Assembly: GCF_013602415.1 (NCBI RefSeq)
Contig: NZ_WPAG02000002.1
Coordinates: 4,095,480-4,159,479 of the forward strand
Reading direction: 5' to 3'
Length of the DNA stretch: 64,000 nt
DNA from: Rhodococcus sp. B50
Lineage (GTDB): Bacteria; Actinomycetota; Actinomycetes; Mycobacteriales; Mycobacteriaceae
Part shown: positions 62,024-64,000 of the stretch, piece after piece
Layout: each line of letters opens with the position of its first letter
Position numbering within the stretch: the first letter of the stretch is position 1
Notes under the pieces: generated by a model
Told to the model about the DNA's origin: nothing
Database searches by the model: none
What the model saw: only the letters and a program-made list of their open reading frames with translations
Translations under genes and position numbers: made by a program

Positions 62024-62647
62024 ATGGGAGCTGTGCGACGGACGATGGTGGCGACGGCAGTCGCGGCCACAGCTGCAGTAGGCGTATCGACAGGGCAGGC
62101 AGCGGCGACTCCAGCAGTCGACACTGTGGTGAACGGCGTACTGTCCATCACCCCGCTGTGCCAGGGAACCATCGACGCACTCATTGTCGTGTGCACCGAG
62201 CTCGAGAAGCTGACGCCGCACTTTCCGCTGATGCTCGACGTGAATCCGAGGGGTACGCATCTCGTCGTGCTCGGGGCCGGGCTCACCGAGGACGGCAAGA
62301 TCAGACCGGTGCTCGAAGAACGTCTCGAAGCGGCTCTCCGTGCGGCGCATCGCTATCCGGAATCGCCGATCGTCGTCACCGGTGGCGTACCGCGCAATGG
62401 CGTCACCGAAGCGCGGGCGATGAAGGACTGGCTTGTGGCACGAGGGATTCCGCCGGAACGCATCACCGAGGAATCGGAATCCAGTTCCACCGTCGAGAAT
62501 GCACGCTTCACCAACGATGTCCTGCTCGAACGGCGAGCAACAGGAGCTGTGCTCGTGACGAACCGCGATCACCTCGAGCGCGCGATGATCAACTTCCGGC
62601 AGGCGGTCGACGCACGCATTCCCGTCGCGGGCATTGTTGCAGCATGA
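62024..62647 (+). CDS. Secreted YdcF/DUF218 family protein
   Basis: A 207-residue protein with a signal peptide (about residues 1-28, MVATAVAATAAVGVSTGQAA). The DUF218 core is HLVVLGAGLTEDGKIRPVLE, IVVTGGVPRNGVTEARAMKD and ESSSTVENARFTNDVL, ending with LVTNRDHLERA. The family is widespread, and some members act on cell-envelope or vancomycin-related processes; the function here is unknown. The ATG at 62024 follows AAGAAGGGGG. It converges with the DinB-like gene with 12 bp between stops. Confidence 0.82.
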   Translation: MGAVRRTMVATAVAATAAVGVSTGQAAATPAVDTVVNGVLSITPLCQGTIDALIVVCTELEKLTPHFPLMLDVNPRGTHLVVLGAGLTEDGKIRPVLEERLEAALRAAHRYPESPIVVTGGVPRNGVTEARAMKDWLVARGIPPERITEESESSSTVENARFTNDVLLERRATGAVLVTNRDHLERAMINFRQAVDARIPVAGIVAA

Positions 62648-62659
62648 GCGCCGTAAGTG

Positions 62660-63172
62660 TCAGCTCGATGTGTTCGCCTTCCGCGTGAGCGTCTGACTGA
62701 TCTCCGAAACGTTCTTCGCCAGTTCGAAGTTGACCCACCCGGCCACTTCCCACAGGGGCGTGGGTTCGGGCATGAGGCCGATAATCGTCTTCTCGATGTC
62801 GGCCGTTTCGAGAAGGGCGACCCATTCGGTGTGAACAGTCCGGATGCGGTCGGTCGAGCCGGACCAGTCGTACGCGTCCGGCCCGACCGCAGTTCCTCCA
62901 GTGCAGACCGCGACGGTGTTCGTCCACCACCACTCGATATGCCAGAGCAGCCACGCGATCGTCGGCTCAGGAAGGACGTCGGCCGTCTCGTCCGGCCAGT
63001 CGGCGACGAGACGGCCGTCGGCACGTCGAACGCCTACGCAGTTCGGCGAGGGCTCCCAGTGCACAGCTGCCTCGTCGATCCGCGGCAGCACGTGTTGTTC
63101 TGTAAAGAGCCAGACCAGGTCGAGTTGTCTCAGCAGTGCGCGCGTAGCGAGGGCGGGGTCGTCCGAAGTCAT
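62660..63172 (-). CDS. DinB-like / maleylpyruvate-isomerase-fold protein
   Basis: A 170-residue four-helix-bundle protein of the DinB superfamily. ALLRQLDLVWLFTEQHVLPR is helix 1, TIAWLLWHIEWWWTN carries one of the metal-binding His residues typical of the fold, and LWEVAGWVNFELAKNVSEI is the last helix. Members are mycothiol- or bacillithiol-dependent transferases or have unknown roles. Actinobacteria use mycothiol, so a thiol-transfer role is possible but unproven. Confidence 0.75.
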   Translation of the reverse strand: MTSDDPALATRALLRQLDLVWLFTEQHVLPRIDEAAVHWEPSPNCVGVRRADGRLVADWPDETADVLPEPTIAWLLWHIEWWWTNTVAVCTGGTAVGPDAYDWSGSTDRIRTVHTEWVALLETADIEKTIIGLMPEPTPLWEVAGWVNFELAKNVSEISQTLTRKANTSS

Positions 63173-63310
63173 GTGTGAATGATCGGAGGATACCGACGCC
63201 AGAGCAAACAGGTTCGCGAAAGAGCCGATCAGTTCTGGAGCGACGGGATGGGCACAGGGGTGATTCCTGCGGATCGCATCGAAGTCCGCGGTGGAGAAGT
63301 TACGGGTGGA

Positions 63311-63745
63311 TCAGTCGGTGGTCCTCTTGCGTGGCCGGCCACGCCGCGCCGCCTTCTTGATCGGGGCTTTCGGTCGCGGAGCGGTTTGCGGCGGTTCGTC
63401 CTCCTCTTCTTCGTCTTCGTCTTCGTCTCGAACCGCCTCCTCGCCCTGGCCCTCGTCCCTCTCCTCGTCCTCCTCTTCGTCCGCCTCCTCATCCGAGTCC
63501 TCTTTCGAACTCTCGGAAGGGGAGTCGCTCCAACTGAATTCGATCTCGATCTCGACTTCGTCTCCGTCTACCTCGATCTCGAGTTCCCATCGGAGCCGGT
63601 CGGGGACGTCGACCGAAATCGAGCCTCCGTCCGAGTCCAGGTCCACTTCGGATCCCGTCGCCAAGGCGCGTCCGAGCGCAATCAGTCGCTCGGATACCTG
63701 TTTGCGGGAGAGTTGAGATTTCTGCTTGATTTCCAGCTTCGGCAC
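63311..63745 (-). CDS. Amphi-Trp domain protein with acidic tail and AT-hook-like end
   Basis: A 144-residue protein. The amphi-Trp domain (residues about 1-75) contains KLEIKQKSQLSRKQVSERL and RLRWELEIEVDGDEVEIEIE. It is followed by a Glu/Asp-rich tract (EEADEEEDEERDEGQGEE), a Pro/Lys stretch (RPKAPIKKAA), and a basic end with RRGRPRKR resembling an AT-hook. The GTG at 63745 has AGGAG six bases upstream; an ATG at 63775 would add 10 residues. The function of amphi-Trp proteins is unknown. The tail suggests nucleic-acid or protein binding. Confidence 0.78.
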   Translation of the reverse strand: MPKLEIKQKSQLSRKQVSERLIALGRALATGSEVDLDSDGGSISVDVPDRLRWELEIEVDGDEVEIEIEFSWSDSPSESSKEDSDEEADEEEDEERDEGQGEEAVRDEDEDEEEEDEPPQTAPRPKAPIKKAARRGRPRKRTTD

Positions 63746-63894
63746 GTCGACTCCTGACCTCGGTGCAGTATCCATCTACGGTATCTGCCGCGATGTGGGT
63801 AGGTGTCGTGAACGAGGGTGTCTCGTGCGCCATGTGCCGAGCAAAACAATCACCATTGCTTGCTCCGAGAGCGGTGACATGTGACGCTGATCAT
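63746..63894. other. Intergenic gap, no feature recognised
   Basis: This 149-base gap separates the divergent amphi-Trp and AtuA-like genes. It should hold both promoters, but none was clear. Confidence 0.4.
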
Positions 63895-64000
63895 ATGGTG
63901 GAGTCGTCCGAGCTTCCCGACGATCTGTGCGCCGGAGGCGATGCCCTCGACGATCGCGTGAACAATCCCGTGCGTATCGGCAACTGCTCCGGCTTCTACG
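63895..64000 (+). CDS. Acyclic terpene utilisation AtuA-like (DUF1446) protein, 3' end outside window
   Basis: An open frame from ATG 63895 (or GTG 63898) to the window edge encodes a short polar start and then PVRIGNCSGFY, which matches the conserved N-terminal RIxNxSGF(Y/W)GDR segment of DUF1446/AtuA proteins of acyclic terpene degradation. Only about 35 residues are visible, so the family call rests on this motif. If correct, terpene-type catabolism continues past the window. Confidence 0.55.
   Translation, partial: MVESSELPDDLCAGGDALDDRVNNPVRIGNCSGFY

Noticed and set aside
61236..62081. 281-codon plus-strand open frame in the gene-poor stretch
   Set aside because: The translation is Arg/Ser/Cys-rich with no motif, has no ribosome site, and runs into the YdcF-like gene in another frame.

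Overview
The window is high-GC actinobacterial DNA, most consistent with Rhodococcus or a close Mycobacteriales relative. The evidence is an EspG/PPE-type pair, a mycofactocin-coupled dehydrogenase, an F420-type LLM oxidoreductase, GTG/TTG starts, and dense catabolic operons with 1-4 bp start/stop overlaps. This taxonomic call is an inference from gene content. No rRNA, tRNA, CRISPR array, transposase or integrase was seen.

Layout. 1-6.5 kb: the end of a dipeptide/oligopeptide-type ABC transporter operon with two tandem paralogous binding proteins. 6.5-11.8 kb, minus strand: an SDR, a SnoaL-like protein, a LON-substrate-binding-domain protein, DUF309, and an orphan EspG-PPE pair. 11.2-14 kb: a TetR gene divergent from a two-SDR operon, with two palindromic operators between them and a strong terminator after it. 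14-17.4 kb: a glutarate/glutaryl-CoA module (class III CoA-transferase, GcdH) divergent from a LacI regulator, with four 12-bp tandem repeats at the gcdH start site. 17.4-22.2 kb: a Ser/Thr kinase, a secreted SGNH hydrolase and eutBC.

22.2-52.5 kb is a catabolic island of 25 structural and transport genes in five operons, plus a regulator and a zinc alcohol dehydrogenase. All five operons start from one promoter architecture: TTGACG, a 17-bp spacer, then TACAGT or TACTGT. A palindrome GTAGCC-N3-GGCTAC overlaps the -10 box, and a second inverted repeat GTGAY-N4-RTCAC lies over or just after the start site. The island encodes three Baeyer-Villiger-type monooxygenases, a Rieske oxygenase with a KshB-like reductase in another operon, two esterases, many SDRs, an old yellow enzyme, a paired acyl-CoA dehydrogenase, a hydratase, a CoA ligase, an MFS carrier, and a regulator carrying two different DNA-binding domains. 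The island is bounded by two direct copies (54 of 60 bases identical) of a palindromic element. I infer catabolism of an alicyclic or terpenoid/steroid-like ketone; the substrate cannot be read from the sequence.

52.5-57.8 kb is a cyclohexanecarboxylate-type operon (BadI, BadH, CoA ligase, acyl-CoA dehydrogenase, TetR). Its product, pimeloyl-CoA, would be beta-oxidised to glutaryl-CoA, the GcdH substrate encoded 40 kb away. 58-64 kb: a PASTA membrane protein, an ECF41/SigJ-like sigma factor with an FAD oxidoreductase behind a matching promoter, a 1.1 kb stretch without a recognisable gene, a secreted YdcF-like protein, a DinB-like protein, an amphi-Trp protein, and the first codons of an AtuA/DUF1446-like gene at the edge.
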